A stretch of 64,000 bases of DNA from Adiantum capillus-veneris (taxonomy: Eukaryota; Streptophyta; Polypodiopsida; Polypodiales; Pteridaceae). The notes below the pieces were generated by a model. That model was not told where the DNA came from, ran no database searches, and was given only the letters and a program-made list of their open reading frames with translations. Shown in pieces: positions 33,309-44,351 of the stretch (within the stretch, counting starts at the first letter, position 1; the number at the start of each line of letters is the position of its first letter). The translations under genes and the position numbers were made by a program. The stretch lies in the NCBI GenBank assembly GCA_014529385.2, contig CM043942.1, positions 50,782,774-50,846,773 of the forward strand, read 5' to 3'.

Positions 33309-35103
33309 TGTCGTGCCGTGGCACGTGCATAGTGGGAACGGAAGCTAAGCCCTACAATATTATGGATTTTATGTGTATGTCTTAAGTGTGCATAAGTATA
33401 TGCATTTTCTATTTAGCATGCAAAAAGCTAGTCGAAGTCTGTAGTGTCACTCTTGTTCGGAATGGGCTTCGTACTATGATCCCGGGCTTCTTTGTGAACC
33501 TCTTCTTGGAGCCATGATGAAATAAGCCTATAAAACATACCTCCTATCTACTAGGCATCCTAGGTGGCATATGACATGTGTAGCATGGCCAAAAGTGGCC
33601 TTAGTCATAGTATACCCCATGAGGTGTCACTCTACACATAGTAGGTGCACTTTGGAGTGATTATGGACCTAGAAAAATCCCTTAGAAAAGTGGTTACGAG
33701 TTTGTTTGATGTCATCCGTGATGTATGCAAAGCTCTCTCTCAATTATTTATGAAGATATTTTATGCACATGTTCCCACCATAGCTCAACAACTCTTGGAG
33801 GCTTAACCCTTGACATGTGGCGGCAAGGAGAAGATATTTGGAGAAAGATCTAGAAGAACCTCTAGATATTTCTTGAAGAGAAAGATCTAGAAACTTTGAA
33901 GATAATTTCAAGATATTTTGAAAAGATAGACACTTGTCACACAAATCCCTTGGATATTTCTAAGCAAATATGTTCTTCAAGGGCAACTTCACCTATAAAT
34001 AGAGCCTCTTGTCCCTCACTTGGGCATCAAGCAAACCATCAAGCAATCAAGCGCTCAAACAATCCCCACAATCAAGCAACTCTATCAAGCCATCACCCAA
34101 CCTCCTAGCCATCTCCTTGAGTGAAACTTTCTCTCAATTTCAACCCAACACATCTTGAGCTTGGTACCTCATGCCTCAAGCCTTCTATCTCCTCACTTGT
34201 AATACTCATACACTCTATGCAACCTTCTTTCATCGATAAAGACGCATTGTTGGTGGCTCGCAAACGGTGTTGGGTACTACTACTCATCTTCTACTTCATC
34301 AAGTTGGCTACAAGACCACAAAGTCTTGAGGTGTGCTTCACTTCTTTGGCTTGAGCTTGTGTGGGTCGTTGTGTTGTTTGACTGCTTTCTAAACTTTCTT
34401 AGATGTATAAGCCCAATGGTGTAACCTTTCAACCCTTTCACTTTGTGCAAAATATTAGGATTAATTTTTGTATTAGCCATAAAATCCAGTTCCAACGGAG
34501 AATTGTGTTACTCTTTGGGCCGGAAAGACTGCGAGAAATTCTTCTTTCTCCACGTCCTCTTATTTTGCCACTATTAGGCTACTCTAATTCTTTCTATGTG
34601 CACATATTTATTCTCCTCTAGGGGTTGAGCCTTGCTTTCTTAATATTACTATGAACCAAGAAGACTTGTACACACGGCTCACTCCTATCACTAGGCAAAA
34701 CATCTACATCTTTGTAAGCACACTGTCACAATGTCAAAGAACCATTCGCAGTCTATTTGGAGCACAACGACTTGCTGCTATAAATGCATCAGTGAACCCT
34801 TTCATCTTACCTTGGATTAGATACGATCAAAGTCTTGATGTTTTCATCTTTGTTTTATTTGGAGGGTTTCACGTGTGCATATGTGTGTGTCTGCGTGTAA
34901 GATTCCAATGGCTACACACAATGTATTTGCTATAAACACTAAGCTTGCTTAAGTGAAAGCCTTCACAGTTTCCCCACAAACCCTCACAGCTAGAGGTCCG
35001 GCGCCTTCCTGGCAAGACCGCCAACTCTTTAACACACTTTTTGGTGAACCTGACGTGAAGTTTGTCAGGGTGAGTTAGTGGGGATCTGTAAGCTACTTCA
35101 ACC
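33309..35103 (+). mobile_element. Element H LTR-like region and leader
   Basis: Begins TGTCGTGCCGTGGCACGTGC exactly where gypsy F breaks off, so this is a plausible LTR 5' end. A TATA-type promoter and CAAGCAATCAAGC-rich transcribed leader sequence follow. The LTR end and primer site are not clear to me; sequence near 35040 (TGGTGAACCTGACGTGAAG) could be the start of the internal region. Gag begins at 35104. Confidence 0.55.
33993..34002 (+). promoter_or_regulatory. TATA box of element H LTR
   Basis: CTATAAATAG, a canonical plant TATA, followed by a C/A-rich initiation region. It lies about 680 bases after the presumed LTR start. Confidence 0.6.
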
Positions 35104-36978
35104 ATGGGTGATCATCATCTGTAGCAGGAAGGTATGCCTTTTGATCCCACTACAATGCAAATGTTTCAAGCATTTGCCTTGTTTATGCAACAACAACATG
35201 CTACAAAAAGACGAGAAGTGTCAGCAACCAAAGCTATTCAAGTAGTGGTGCACAAAATGGATCAATTTAATGGGAAAGATGTGACAAAGTATCTTCGTGG
35301 CTATGTAAAGGAGATGGAGTTGGATCGTGTGCCAGAAGATGAGATGCTCCAAAGCTTTGACCTTGTTGTGACTCCCGAGATTAGAGAGCTTGTGAGAGGA
35401 ATCAAGAATGAGCATGGAAGAAATTGGGAGGAGTTCAAGCTAGCGATGAAGGAGGAGTATTTCATGGAGGACTCTGAGAGAGTAACAAAGAGAACTTTCC
35501 TGGAGTGGGTAGCCAAGCCGAAGGAGGGTATTCTCTCCAATAGAGCTACTCAGGGAGTTTGAGCGACGATATGCTCAACTCACAAGGATAGAGAAGGCCA
35601 CACTCGACTCAGAAAAGACAGAGCTCTTCTTACAAGAAACAGGAAAGGAGCTCCAGGAGCAATTGGAGCTACTTCTTGAGGACAAAGATGTTGAGCAGAG
35701 ACTGAAGACAGATTGGAACGAAGTTGAAGCTGCTATTTTATTACTTGCCAAGCACCAAAGGAGACGGGATAAGATGGTTGTTGGTAGTGCACCATCTACC
35801 TCCACAGCTTCTGAAAAGATGGTAAAGCCTTGTTCCTTTATAATTCCAAAAGTTGATGACGCTGTAATAGATGAGCTTGTGAAAGGTATGAGGGATTTAA
35901 AAGTAAAACTCACAAAGCTTGAAGGGAAAGGGCAACCATTGGCACCATCTTCAAGGCAAAAACAACAACCTAAAGAAGGTTTTGTTCATAGATGCATATG
36001 GTGTGTCAGCACAGAGCATGCTAGGAGAGAATGTTCAGTGAAGCTTTGAGAAAAGATCTTGTCTTCTTCAAGGATGGGAAGATTCACTTAAGGGAGACAG
36101 GTTTACCCTTAAGGGCTAACTTTGGGAAAGGAAGAATGCAGAGTTTGGTAGAGGATATGGCCACTACCCATGCCATCTCTGCATCCGAGGCATCTACTTA
36201 CACAGTCAAGATTGAACCATTGAGGAGTTTTGAAGAAAGGGAAACTTACAAGAGAAGTCCTGCATGAAGCAGGTGACTGTATTTGTCTAGAAACAGGATG
36301 GAATGACCCTATGGACTCCTTGTCAGTGCATCCTATATTGCAAAATGCCAAAACAACGAAGTGTTTGTGGAAGAAAAGCGCAGGCGAGAGAGTGGTGACG
36401 AAGGACCATAAAAAAGAATTACTAAAAGAAGCGACACAATACCTCCTCGAGCGCCTCCAACACAGGAAGCACCCTCAACTGAAGCGACTATGGAAGAAAG
36501 TACAACTGGGAGGAAAAAGGAGTCATCAAAAGGTAAGCCTAAAACTCCAACTTATAAGTTACAGGCTGATATTGAGGCTGCGACAGACTTAAAGAAAGTT
36601 CTAGAAGAAAGAATTTTGAATAGCAAAATAGAGTTTACCTTGGGGGAGGTCCTTGTCATAGCCAAGCGCAAGTTTCACAAGGAGATCATTGATATCATCA
36701 AGAGGAAGAGGCAAACTCTTGTTGACACCATTTGCCCGCAATCTGAAGGAGAAAGCTTAAAGACACAGGTAATACAGGTGGAAGACAGAGAGCATGATGA
36801 GGATGTCGTAGGGTGCTACCATTCTTCTGGAAGAACAAAGCAAGTACAATTTTCAAATGAAATGAGGAGTACGAAGCCATTCCAAGAAGTCACTTTTCCA
36901 AGAATCATTGTGTTGGACGGATACGCCGCGACGGACGTCAGCACAGCAAGAACTCACCTAACATGTAATGTCAGCTAA
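35104..36978 (+). pseudogene. Element H gag and pre-protease region
   Basis: ATG at 35104 (MGDHHL) is followed by TAG at 35122, probably from CAG. Then MPFDPTTMQMFQAFALFMQQ, MDQFNGKDVTKYLRGYVKEM and WEEFKLAMKEEY form a gag-type capsid region. The frame shifts near 35530 into ELLREFERRYAQLTRIEKA. A knuckle CIWCVSTEHARREC (CX2CX4HX4C) lies at about 35995-36036. A second break leads to EALRKDLVFFKDGKIHLRET. After more stops, YKLQADIEAATDLKKVLEER, then EFTLGEVLVIAKRKFHKEII (36490-36978) forms the region before protease seen in some plant gypsy polyproteins. No protease, RT or integrase follows. Confidence 0.75.
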
Positions 36979-37468
36979 GGACGAAGCTCGATCCGCAGGC
37001 ACGTGGAAGCAAGCATAAGGTGTCAACCTACACTCGACCGACTCCTAACCAATTCCTATAGAGGTCTCTACCAATTGTCTAAGTCACAGCCTTCAAGAGT
37101 GCAAGAGAGGAAACTTCCTACAACGCTTTCTAGAGCCAAACACCCATCAAACAATCTCGAAACACCATGGAACTTGAAGGAGACCCTACTAATACCAATA
37201 GGTAACTCTCCCTAAGGTCTATGAACCAAAATCCCGACCCAAAACACCCGGTGCAAAAACACGTAGGATGTCTGACCGAAATCTGCAGGTCTTCGTTTCC
37301 GAAATCTAAAGTGCCTCATGTGTAGTTCTACTCAATGTGAACGCGTGGATATGCTGCAATGCAAAATCGAACAATGTATGCTCACCCAAACAACCGATGA
37401 AGCTCGTAGAAGGAGCTCACAAAGCCGGACCGTACGCGTGCAATGTTGGTATTGGCGCATAGCTCTAG
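36979..37468. other. Unassigned sequence between element H gag and the coiled-coil gene
   Basis: No gene recognised. It may hold the end of element H or the 3' flank of the minus-strand gene. Confidence 0.35.
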
Positions 37469-39483
37469 TCAGGGGAAACACGCTGCACTTCTCCGCACTT
37501 GATTCTTTGTGCAGAGAATTTCAATATCGGCGTGTTGGCTTCTTTGCAAAATTTGTTGTGCCTTCCACGTCCTAACCCTTGGTAGGGGACAAAAGCTGAG
37601 ATTGTCTCTGATATCTTTAGGTGCCTCTACCAGGTGGATTAGGTATTGTGGGTACTTTGTAAGCCAAGCCTTCCTCCACTTTGGTTGAGAATCCACTATA
37701 AGCTTAACTCCTTCTGGCTTCGAGGTGTCTGTATTGTAGAGAGGTACCGTTGGCTCTTCTCTGATCCGCTTGTTTATTGTAGCTGCCTCATATTTCAACA
37801 ATGGATATGGGAGAGAGGGTTGAAGCCACTCGCGCCTGAGAGTGCTGGCGTCGATCTTTTGGATTGTCATAGATTTGAAGACCCTCTTCTCCCATTCCAA
37901 GGCTTCCTTCATGCTTTCTCTTAGCTCTTCCTCTATTGCGTTACACAATTTTTCCTCCTCTTCTTGTGTTAGATCCTGTGGCTCTTGAGAGGATCCTGCT
38001 ATGCTTTCCTCTTGCATGTGTGTGTCCATAGGATCTGCCAAATTTTCGAGGTTGATGCCCTCATTGGCGGCTGGCCCTGAGCTTTCTACTTCTCCTCCTT
38101 GCTGGCCTTTCAACTCCTCAATTTGCCTGAGGAGTGTTTGCTTTTCCGCTTCAGCTTCTCTGCCCATATTCATGAGGATGTCATTAAGTTCAGCGTTTAC
38201 TCTTTCCGCCTCCTCGAGCTTTTTCTTTATGTTTTCCACTTCTTCTTGCAGGGATTTTTGGCCCTCCTCCATTCTTGTTTGCATTACGATAGAACCTTCA
38301 GCCATCATTAACCTTTGCTTTTTCTCGAGAGTCAGCTCCTTCTGAAGTTCCTGCATTTGCTCTTCATATAGTTGACTCTCGGAAATGATTTGAGTCGAGC
38401 TCGTAGCTCTGACTCTAGCAGGTGATGCTCGCAGCCTCTGGATGGTTTGATCTTTGACTTTTAGTTGATCCTTGAGCTCAAGGACCTCATCCAGGCTTGC
38501 TTCTTGTTCTATCTCTGCTTTTTCTTTGGCATTTCTCATGGCCTCTACTTATTTCGATTCTTCAGCCAGCTGTAGTGTCAGATTATCCCTTTCTCTTTCG
38601 GCATCTCGCAATGACTTGCTGAGCTGCAGACACTCTTCTTCAGCTGCTTGTATTCTTTTTTCTGCTGCCTCATTTGCTTCTTCCATTGCTTGCAATTTTG
38701 TAGAGCCGTTGCCAAGCTGGCCTGCAGGTCATCTTCTCTCTCTTTTTGCCTTTGGCTTTGTGTTTGCAGAGAATCTACTTTCTTTTTGATCTGTTCTTCA
38801 GTGCCCTTGAGAGTTGTCATTTCTTTCTCTGAAGCCATGGATTGTGCTCGCAATCCAGCTAGCTTTGTCATCACCATGTCCCAGTCATTGGAGGGCGGGT
38901 GCAGGTCTACCGTGTCGGTAGCAATTTCTTTTAGCTCCACTAGCCGGATGCCTTGCATCTGTTCTTTATGCCTTGTCCTCGCCAAGTCAAATGCGACTGC
39001 GGCGGCTTCTTCCTTTGTATAGCCTGCAGCTAGCAGGTCCAAAAATGCATAATAGGCCTCATCTAATCCTTTTTGCTGAGATTCAGGCTTGGCCTCTTCT
39101 TTTGGCTCAGGTTCCTGCCTTTGCTCTTGCTCCTCTGCTTGCCTTTCGTCTTGTTTGTCCTCAGCTACATTATCTTCTTGTGGAGGGCTACTGGGAGGTG
39201 GTGAGGGCGGTGGAGATGGCTGTGGGCTGGGTTTAGGGCTATCTGGTAAAGCTGCTGGTTTGCCCTTTAAGTCCCTGTCTGCTTTTGTTTTTCTTTCTCT
39301 TTCTTGGCTTTCTTGTTCATCTAGCAGTGTCTGCCTTATCTGCTCCACTTTCTCCTCGGTGAAAGGGACATGGGGAATGTTTTCTGCTGCAGCATCAAGA
39401 ATCTCGAAATTCTTGATATAATCTTCAAAACGGTCCCTTTGCACTCTTCTGGATGATCCGGACATAGACTCGAGAGATGGCTT
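37469..39483 (-). pseudogene. Unidentified coiled-coil protein, C-terminal part
   Basis: Two frames (39465-38578 and 38539-37469) join as one protein of about 650 residues. A 1-base frameshift near 38650 and a TAA at about 38552-38554 separate them; the alternative frame LQLSKSLRDAERERDNLTLQ bridges the gap. Order: MSGSSRRVQRDRFEDYIKNF, a Pro/Ser run (SPQPSPPPSPPPSSPPQ), a Glu/Gln/Arg-rich stretch, LDEAYYAFLDLLAAGYTKEE, long coiled coils (for example EEVENIKKKLEEAERVNAEL), and a C-terminal domain with SQPKWRKAWLTKYPQYLIHL. I do not recognise a family. Upstream of the Met the frame stays open (KPSLES) into the insert junction. It could be an accessory ORF of a large retroelement or a host gene. 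Confidence 0.55.
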
Positions 39484-39838
39484 ACAAATGAGATGGGCAA
39501 ATTTTCTTTCGCAATTTCATTTTCATATTGATCACATTGCTGGCAAGCATAATCAAGTAGCCGATGCACTCTCAAGACGACCGAGAGTGAATGCGGTTTC
39601 CATAGCAACTCACAATGATCTATCTTCAATGATAGATGAGTATGCTATTGATCCCGATTTTAGAGATGTGATTTCAGCCCTTGCATTAGGGAAGAAAGAA
39701 GAACATTTACTTTACAAGATGGTTATCTTCTCTATGGCAATAGACTATGCGTTACTAACTCACTACGTGAGAAAGTAATGTATGAATCTCATGCTCCACC
39801 TTATGCGGGGCATAGAGGGATTCAGTCTACCTTAAAGG
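39484..39838 (+). pseudogene. Gypsy pol fragment (RNase H end to integrase zinc region)
   Basis: Begins mid-pol at MRWANFLSQFHFHIDHIAGK and runs to the integrase zinc region (GIQSTLKG equivalent). It corresponds to 43566-43920 of copy E and to D. A 1-base deletion near 39703 shifts its frame. Its left end joins the coiled-coil gene and its right end joins directly to a primer-site remnant, so neither end is an LTR. Confidence 0.9.
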
Positions 39839-40251
39839 GATCAGAGCTCAAGGTTTCTCTTTTCTTGCTCAAGAAGGGAGGTCCTCAAGCTAGCTACAAA
39901 TGGTTGGTATTATTAATTGCCTGTGAGTAAGTAGAATAGGGATTTTTCAGCCTTGCAGTGTGCCTGCATTTGTGCAGTTAACGGGGCATCACCGTCGAGA
40001 GCTATGGTCTTAATAGTGGAGTCCTACGGGGCTTGCCTACGGCTTAACCACTATTGAGCTATTAGAAGCTTGACAGGAGCCGGTGCTGTTTTGGTGTCGA
40101 AAGACCCTCTCTTCTATTCCTTGCAATTAATGGTATTCGAGCCGCGGGTACAGTAGCTTGAGTGCTTTTTCTAAAGGGGTAAAGAGGAGTGGCAACTAGG
40201 GCTTGAAGTGCCAAAGTACACCTAAAATGTTTACACCTAAAAGTTGTTAGA
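39839..40251 (+). mobile_element. Gypsy E leader with truncated primer site
   Basis: Starts ATCAGAGCTCAAGGTTTCTC, the right-hand part of the primer site. The leader matches the complement of 51165-51576 and also 29224-29636. There is no LTR in front of it; pol sequence is joined instead. Confidence 0.9.
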
Positions 40252-42182
40252 ATGGCTGACAATAGTAAAGAGAGTGAAATTAATGTTGATAACTTTGATT
40301 TTGCTCATGAGCAAGCTACTAATGATGCTTCAATGCTTGTTAACTATCTTGTGTTTAGGCTTCAACAAGCCATGGGCAATCCATCTCTCCAAAGTGAAGT
40401 GCAATGGCAGCTCCGTGCTCACGGGATTCTCCAAGCTCATCACCATGACGAGAGAACACCTAGGAAGCCTCCTTGTGAGACTACCAAAAGAGGTCTCTCT
40501 CCGATTCGGGAAGAAGAAGAGAATCCTTATGAAGGGCTCAAGAATTTACTTCTTGATGATGCATCTCCTTCCCAAAGGAGAACTCAAGAGCCTCCACCAA
40601 AGGAACGAGAAAGAAGCGAGTCTCCCGCCACCTCGGCGGAGATGGCTCCACGAAGACGGCGGGCTAAACGCTCTCCATCACCACCAAAGCGGAGAAGACC
40701 ATCATATTCTTCTCCCCACCACAATTCAAAGAGGGATGGTAAAAAGCAAGAGAAGAAAAAGGCGAGAAAGAGGACACCCTCTTCTCCATCTTCTTCATCC
40801 TCTTCCTCTTATGAAAGCTATGGTGAAGATGACAAAGATCAAGACAAGAAAAAGGTGAGAAAGAGGTCACCCTCTTCTCCACCTTCTTCAAATTCTTCAC
40901 CTTCTGAAGAAAGTGATGGTGCAACTTTTGAACCATAAAAAAGAAGAGGCCATAGTAAATCCTATGCCGCATGGAAGAGGTCGTCCAAGCTGAAGAAATT
41001 CAAAGAGGGAGGGAAGAGCATCTCTTTCTTTACCTATGATAGTACCTTTGGTGCCACGGACAAAGTCTTGGCCTTTATCCAGCAATTCGATGCGGCGTTT
41101 GGTGATGAGGGCTTCACGGAGTCCTCTAAGCTACACCATGTAGCTATGCACTTTCAAAAGTCCGCCAGACAATGGTGGTCTAGCCTACGAGCCAACGGTG
41201 AAGCTCCACGAACATGGAAAGCTTTAAGAGCTTCCATTATGAAGCAGTTTTTGGCCACCGATGCCAAAGACAAAGTACTCACCGAATGGCGAAGCTTAAA
41301 GCTCTCTCCCAATGAATCCATCCACAAATATGTAGACAAGTTTTCGGACCTACAACTCAAAGCCACTGTCTTCAAAAGGTTGGATTTTGGAGAGCAAAAG
41401 CAACAATTTTGTGCGGGCTTAACCGAAGAAATGGCGGAGTATGTCAACTCCCAAAGACCACGTACCATATCGGCGGTAATACACCACACTATGGTCGCCT
41501 CTCGAATCAATTTCCAAATGGGGGCAAAAAGAAATAATAAGCCCCCGGAAAACAAGGGTTCCAATGAGCCTAAGGGGAAAGACAATGTCCAAAAGTTTCC
41601 TAAGGGCAACTCCAACAAAGCTAAAGAGAAGGGAGTTTACAAAGGTAAGAATAAACTCTCTCCTGAAGAGCTTGAGCGTTATCGTAAGGATAACCGGTGT
41701 TTCAAGTGTGTCGAACAAGTGCATGCATACCACGCTTGTCCCCAAAAGAACAACCGCCAAGATCCTCCTAGAGCTTCCTTGGTTGAAATCCAAGAGGAGG
41801 AGACTCACCAAACTCACCACAAAGGATCTCCTCTATGCCATGCTTGGGGAAAGGTAAGAGAACATGATGCTTTTATTCTCTTTGACCCTGGTTCTACTCA
41901 CAATTTTATATCTATGGAGTTAGCCACCAAGCTAGGCATACAATCCTATGAGATGGGAGATGTCCTACCCGCAGACAGTGCCTTCAAGGGGCAAGAAGCT
42001 TCAGTCACTCCCTTAATTGGGAAATTGAGGCTTCACGTCCAAGGCTATGTGGACAAAGAGGAATTCTTTATCTCTCCTCTCGAGCATGAGGATGTAATCC
42101 TAGGGGCACCATGGTTTGACCGCCTGGCTGCCGATGTTAAATTTCCTGAAAGGAGAATCTCCTTTAAGTTCAGGAAAAAGAC
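40252..42182 (+). pseudogene. Gypsy copy E gag and protease
   Basis: Starts ADNSKESEINVDNFDFAHE. An N-terminal Arg/Ser/Pro-rich domain covers about residues 125-235. A TAA at 40936-40938 replaces the Ser codon of copy D (EP-S-KRKGH). The capsid-like core SARQWWSSLRANGEAPRTWK and the knuckle CFKCVEQVHAYHAC follow, the latter complete in its Cys and His. The protease has intact ILFDPGSTHNFIS and DVILGAPWFDRLAADVKFPE. A 1-base deletion near 42175 then shifts the frame (FRKK instead of FREK). Confidence 0.94.
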
Positions 42183-44351
42183 ATGTATATAGATGCTAAG
42201 GAAATGGGTAACACCATCCCCATTGTACATACACCAGCTTTCAACAAGTCAATAAAGAGCTCTATTTCCGTGTACATGATTTTTGTTAAAGATTCTCAAA
42301 ATGAACCTAATGCTTTAACAAACGAAAATAAAAGCAACCAAAAGGAATTAGAGTTATCCAATTTTCTCAAGGGGTTTCAAGATGTTTTTATTGACGACAT
42401 CCCTTGTGAACTACCTCCTAAACGAGGTAATGATGACCATGCAATTGAACTTCTTCCAGGAAGTTCACCGCCTAATAAACCTCCTTATAGAGTTTCTCAA
42501 GCTCAACAAGAGGAGATTATGCGGCAAGTGCATGAGTTAGTTGAGAAGGGTATGGTTAGGCCAAGCTCATCTCCATTTTGCTCACCTGTGCTATTAGTAC
42601 AAAAGAAAGACGGCACATATCGTCTGTGTGCCGACTATAGAGCACTAAATAGGATCACTATCAAGAATAGGTTTCCCGTTCCACGGGTAGAAGACCTATT
42701 TGATAAGCTACAAGGATCGACCTACTTCATTAGGGTTGACCTAAAGAGTGGCTATCATCAAATAAGAATAGTTGATCAAGACATTGTAAAGACCGCGTTT
42801 CGCACTACATTTGGTCTTTACGAATACATTGTCATGCCTTTTGGCTTGACCAATGCACCAGCCACATTCAACCGCTTGATGGAGAAGCTGTTCAGACCTC
42901 ATCGAACCTTCACTGGAGTGTTCTTTGATGATATTATCATCTACTCTAATTCATTGGAGGAACACAAGCAACACCTCCAGGTAATATTTCAAGTTTTAAG
43001 AGAGAATAAACTTTATGTTAATCGAAAGAAAAGTGAATTTTTCTTGCAAGAGATTCAGTATTTAGGTCACATTATCTCTCAAGATGGCATCCAAATGGAT
43101 CCATCCAAGTTAGAGGTAATAAAAGGATGGCCTAAATCAAGGAATCTTCATGAACTAAGAATCTTTATAGGTATGTGTGCGGGACCATTACATGACCTAA
43201 CAAAGAAAAGCATTAGGTATACATGGTCTGCTAAGGAGAACAATGCTTTCGAAAAGCTTAAAGAAAAGCTTATCTCTCAACCTGTGTTTACACTACCGGA
43301 TCTCTCAAAACCATTTGAGGTCCAATGTGATGCTTGTGGTGATTGCCTTGGAGCTATTTTGCTCCAAGAAGGGCACACCATAAGCTATGAGAGCCGAAGG
43401 CTCGACCTTGTTGAGCAAGCTCTAGGCATATACGAAAAGGAACTCCTTGCAGTTCTACATGCCTTAGACTCATGGAAGCACTATTTATTGGGGACTCCTT
43501 TCATTCAGCGAACGGATCACCAAAGTCTTAAGTACTTCATGACGCAGACCAAGCTCTCCGACAAACAAATGAGGTGGGCAAATTTCCTTTCGCAATTTCA
43601 TTTTCATATTGCTCACATTGCTGGCAAGCATAATCAAGTAGCCGATGCACTCTCAAGACAACCGAGAGTGAATGCGGTTTCCATAGCAACTCACAATGAT
43701 CTATCTTCAATGATAGATGAGTATGCTATTGATCCCGATTTTAGAGATGTGATTTCAACCCTTGCATTAGGGAAGAAAGAAGAACCATTTACTTTACAAG
43801 ATGGTTATCTTCTCTATGGCAATAGACTATGCGTTACTAACTCACTACGTGAGAAAGTAATGTATGAATCTCATGCTCCACCTTATGCGGGGCATAGAGG
43901 GATTCAGTCTACCTTAAATGGAATTGAAACATATTTCTATTGGCCTACCATGAAAGTGAACATACAAGAGTATGTTTCCAAATGTGTGGTATGCCAAAAG
44001 ACAAAATTTGATAGAGGGAAGCAACTTGGATTGCTTCAACCCTTGCCAATCCCTAATTCACCATGGGAGAGCATATCCATGGATTTTATCTTTGGATTGC
44101 CTAAGTCTATCCATGGGAATACGGGAATATGGACGATAGTAGACAGGTTTAGTAAACAAGCTCATTTTATACCTGTCAAAAAGACTATCAAAGCCCATCA
44201 AATGGCAACCCTCTTTATTTCACAAATTTTCAAGCATCATGGCTTGCCAATGTCCATAGTGTCGGATAGAGATCCTAGAATGACCAGTAATTTCTTGAAG
44301 GGTCTCTTTGAGAATTTAGGAACAAGGCTAAACTTCTCTTCGGCATTTCAT
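42183..44351 (+). pseudogene. Gypsy copy E RT, RNase H and integrase core, truncated
   Basis: A 723-residue open frame. RT: VLLVQKKDGTYRLCADYRAL, LKSGYHQIRIV, FGLTNAPATFNRLMEKLF, catalytic FFDDIIIYS. A 39-base in-frame deletion after FIGMC removes the AYYRRFIEKFSQI region present in D. RNase H: EVQCDACGDCLGAILLQEGH, DHQSLKYFMTQTKLSDKQ. Integrase: zinc motif HAPPYAGHRG with CVVCQK, core ESISMDFIFGLP and SDRDPRMT. The frame ends at LNFSSAFH just before the third catalytic residue, where reversed LTR sequence starts. The chromodomain end is missing. Confidence 0.94.

Noticed and set aside
37646-39421. Ser/Cys/Leu-rich plus-strand frames opposite the coiled-coil gene
   Set aside because: They are antisense shadows of the Glu/Gln/Lys-rich minus-strand coding sequence.
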